Positions 31,975 through 32,035 of a stretch of 32,035 bases of DNA are shown here, in pieces. The DNA is from Shewanella saliphila. GTDB lineage: Bacteria > Pseudomonadota > Gammaproteobacteria > Enterobacterales > Shewanellaceae. Location: the NCBI RefSeq assembly GCF_014648295.1, contig NZ_BMQV01000049.1, positions 1 through 32,035 of the forward strand. The letters are read 5' to 3'. The notes under the pieces were generated by a model, which did not search any database, was not told where the DNA came from, and saw only the letters and a program-made list of their open reading frames with translations. The first letter of the stretch is position 1; each line of letters begins with the position of its first letter. The translations under genes and the position numbers were made by a program.

Positions 31975-32035
31975 TGGTATCCCATAGGGGATTCGAACCC
32001 CTGTTACCGCCGTGAAAGGGCGGTGTCCTAGGCCT
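31975..32035 (-). tRNA. tRNA-Glu (anticodon TTC), copy 4, cut by window end
   Basis: The 3' 61 bases of a further identical copy, including the CCA end, T arm and anticodon TTC; the 5' acceptor and most of the D arm lie beyond the window. It is 183 bp from copy 3. Confidence 0.93.

Larger units (their letters stand above)
31260..32035. repeat. Tandem 182-183 bp repeat units, each holding a tRNA-Glu gene
   Basis: Each unit is one 76-base tRNA plus a spacer of about 106 bases. The spacer is nearly identical between units (ACTTTTGATACGTTATACTC at its plus-strand start, TTTACAGTCAACCACTCAG near its end). At least five units are seen, one degenerate. The array continues outside the window. Confidence 0.9.

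Noticed and set aside
31260..32035. Regular repeats and spacers resembling a CRISPR array
   Set aside because: The repeats are full tRNA-Glu genes and the spacers are themselves near identical; period and content do not fit CRISPR.

Overview
The window looks like a chromosomal segment of a Shewanella-type marine gammaproteobacterium. This rests on several things seen together: a complete leucine/isovalerate (liu) operon with its MerR regulator, a multiheme outer-membrane cytochrome of the OmcA/MtrC/UndA superfamily, menaquinone synthesis (menA), a DctPQM/DctBD dicarboxylate system, and a moderately AT-rich base composition. The genus is inferred; no 16S gene is present.

Region 1 (1-1090) holds an inverted-repeat element and a tandem universal stress protein on the plus strand, closed by a bidirectional terminator. 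Region 2 (1112-9723, minus strand) is one catabolic operon, liuR-liuA-liuB-liuC-liuD-liuE followed by the two CoA-transferase subunits. It carries leucine-derived isovaleryl-CoA through 3-methylcrotonyl-CoA, 3-methylglutaconyl-CoA and HMG-CoA to acetyl-CoA and acetoacetate, which the CoA transferase then activates. A likely LiuR operator lies upstream of liuR. A divergent PrpE-like acyl-CoA synthetase follows (10038-11957).

Region 3 (12088-18452) is the most interesting part. A minus-strand cluster encodes a Tat-exported lipoprotein ferredoxin with four cysteine clusters (YdhY-like), a tungsten/molybdenum aldehyde:ferredoxin oxidoreductase family enzyme (YdhV-like) and a 172-residue cysteine-free protein of unknown function. 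Divergent from it is an outer-membrane lipoprotein cytochrome with eleven CXXCH haem sites. The very AT-rich intergenic region between them holds two FNR/CRP-like dyads, one facing each way, so the whole block looks like an anaerobically controlled redox module. The cytochrome gene also contains a run of eight G in which a one-base gain or loss would truncate the protein before any haem.

Region 4 (18928-24272) contains housekeeping genes: gnd, menA, tesB, a YbaY/YscW-type lipoprotein and an MFS transporter. Region 5 (24294-30935, minus strand) is a C4-dicarboxylate TRAP transporter operon, dctP-dctQ-dctM, followed by its sensor kinase dctB and sigma-54 activator dctD. A near-consensus sigma-54 promoter and two upstream dyad sites lie in front of dctP.

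Region 6 (31083-32035) is a minus-strand tRNA cluster: tRNA-Ala(GGC) preceded by tandem 182-183 bp units of tRNA-Glu(TTC). One unit is scrambled into a tRNA pseudogene, and the array runs off the end of the window.
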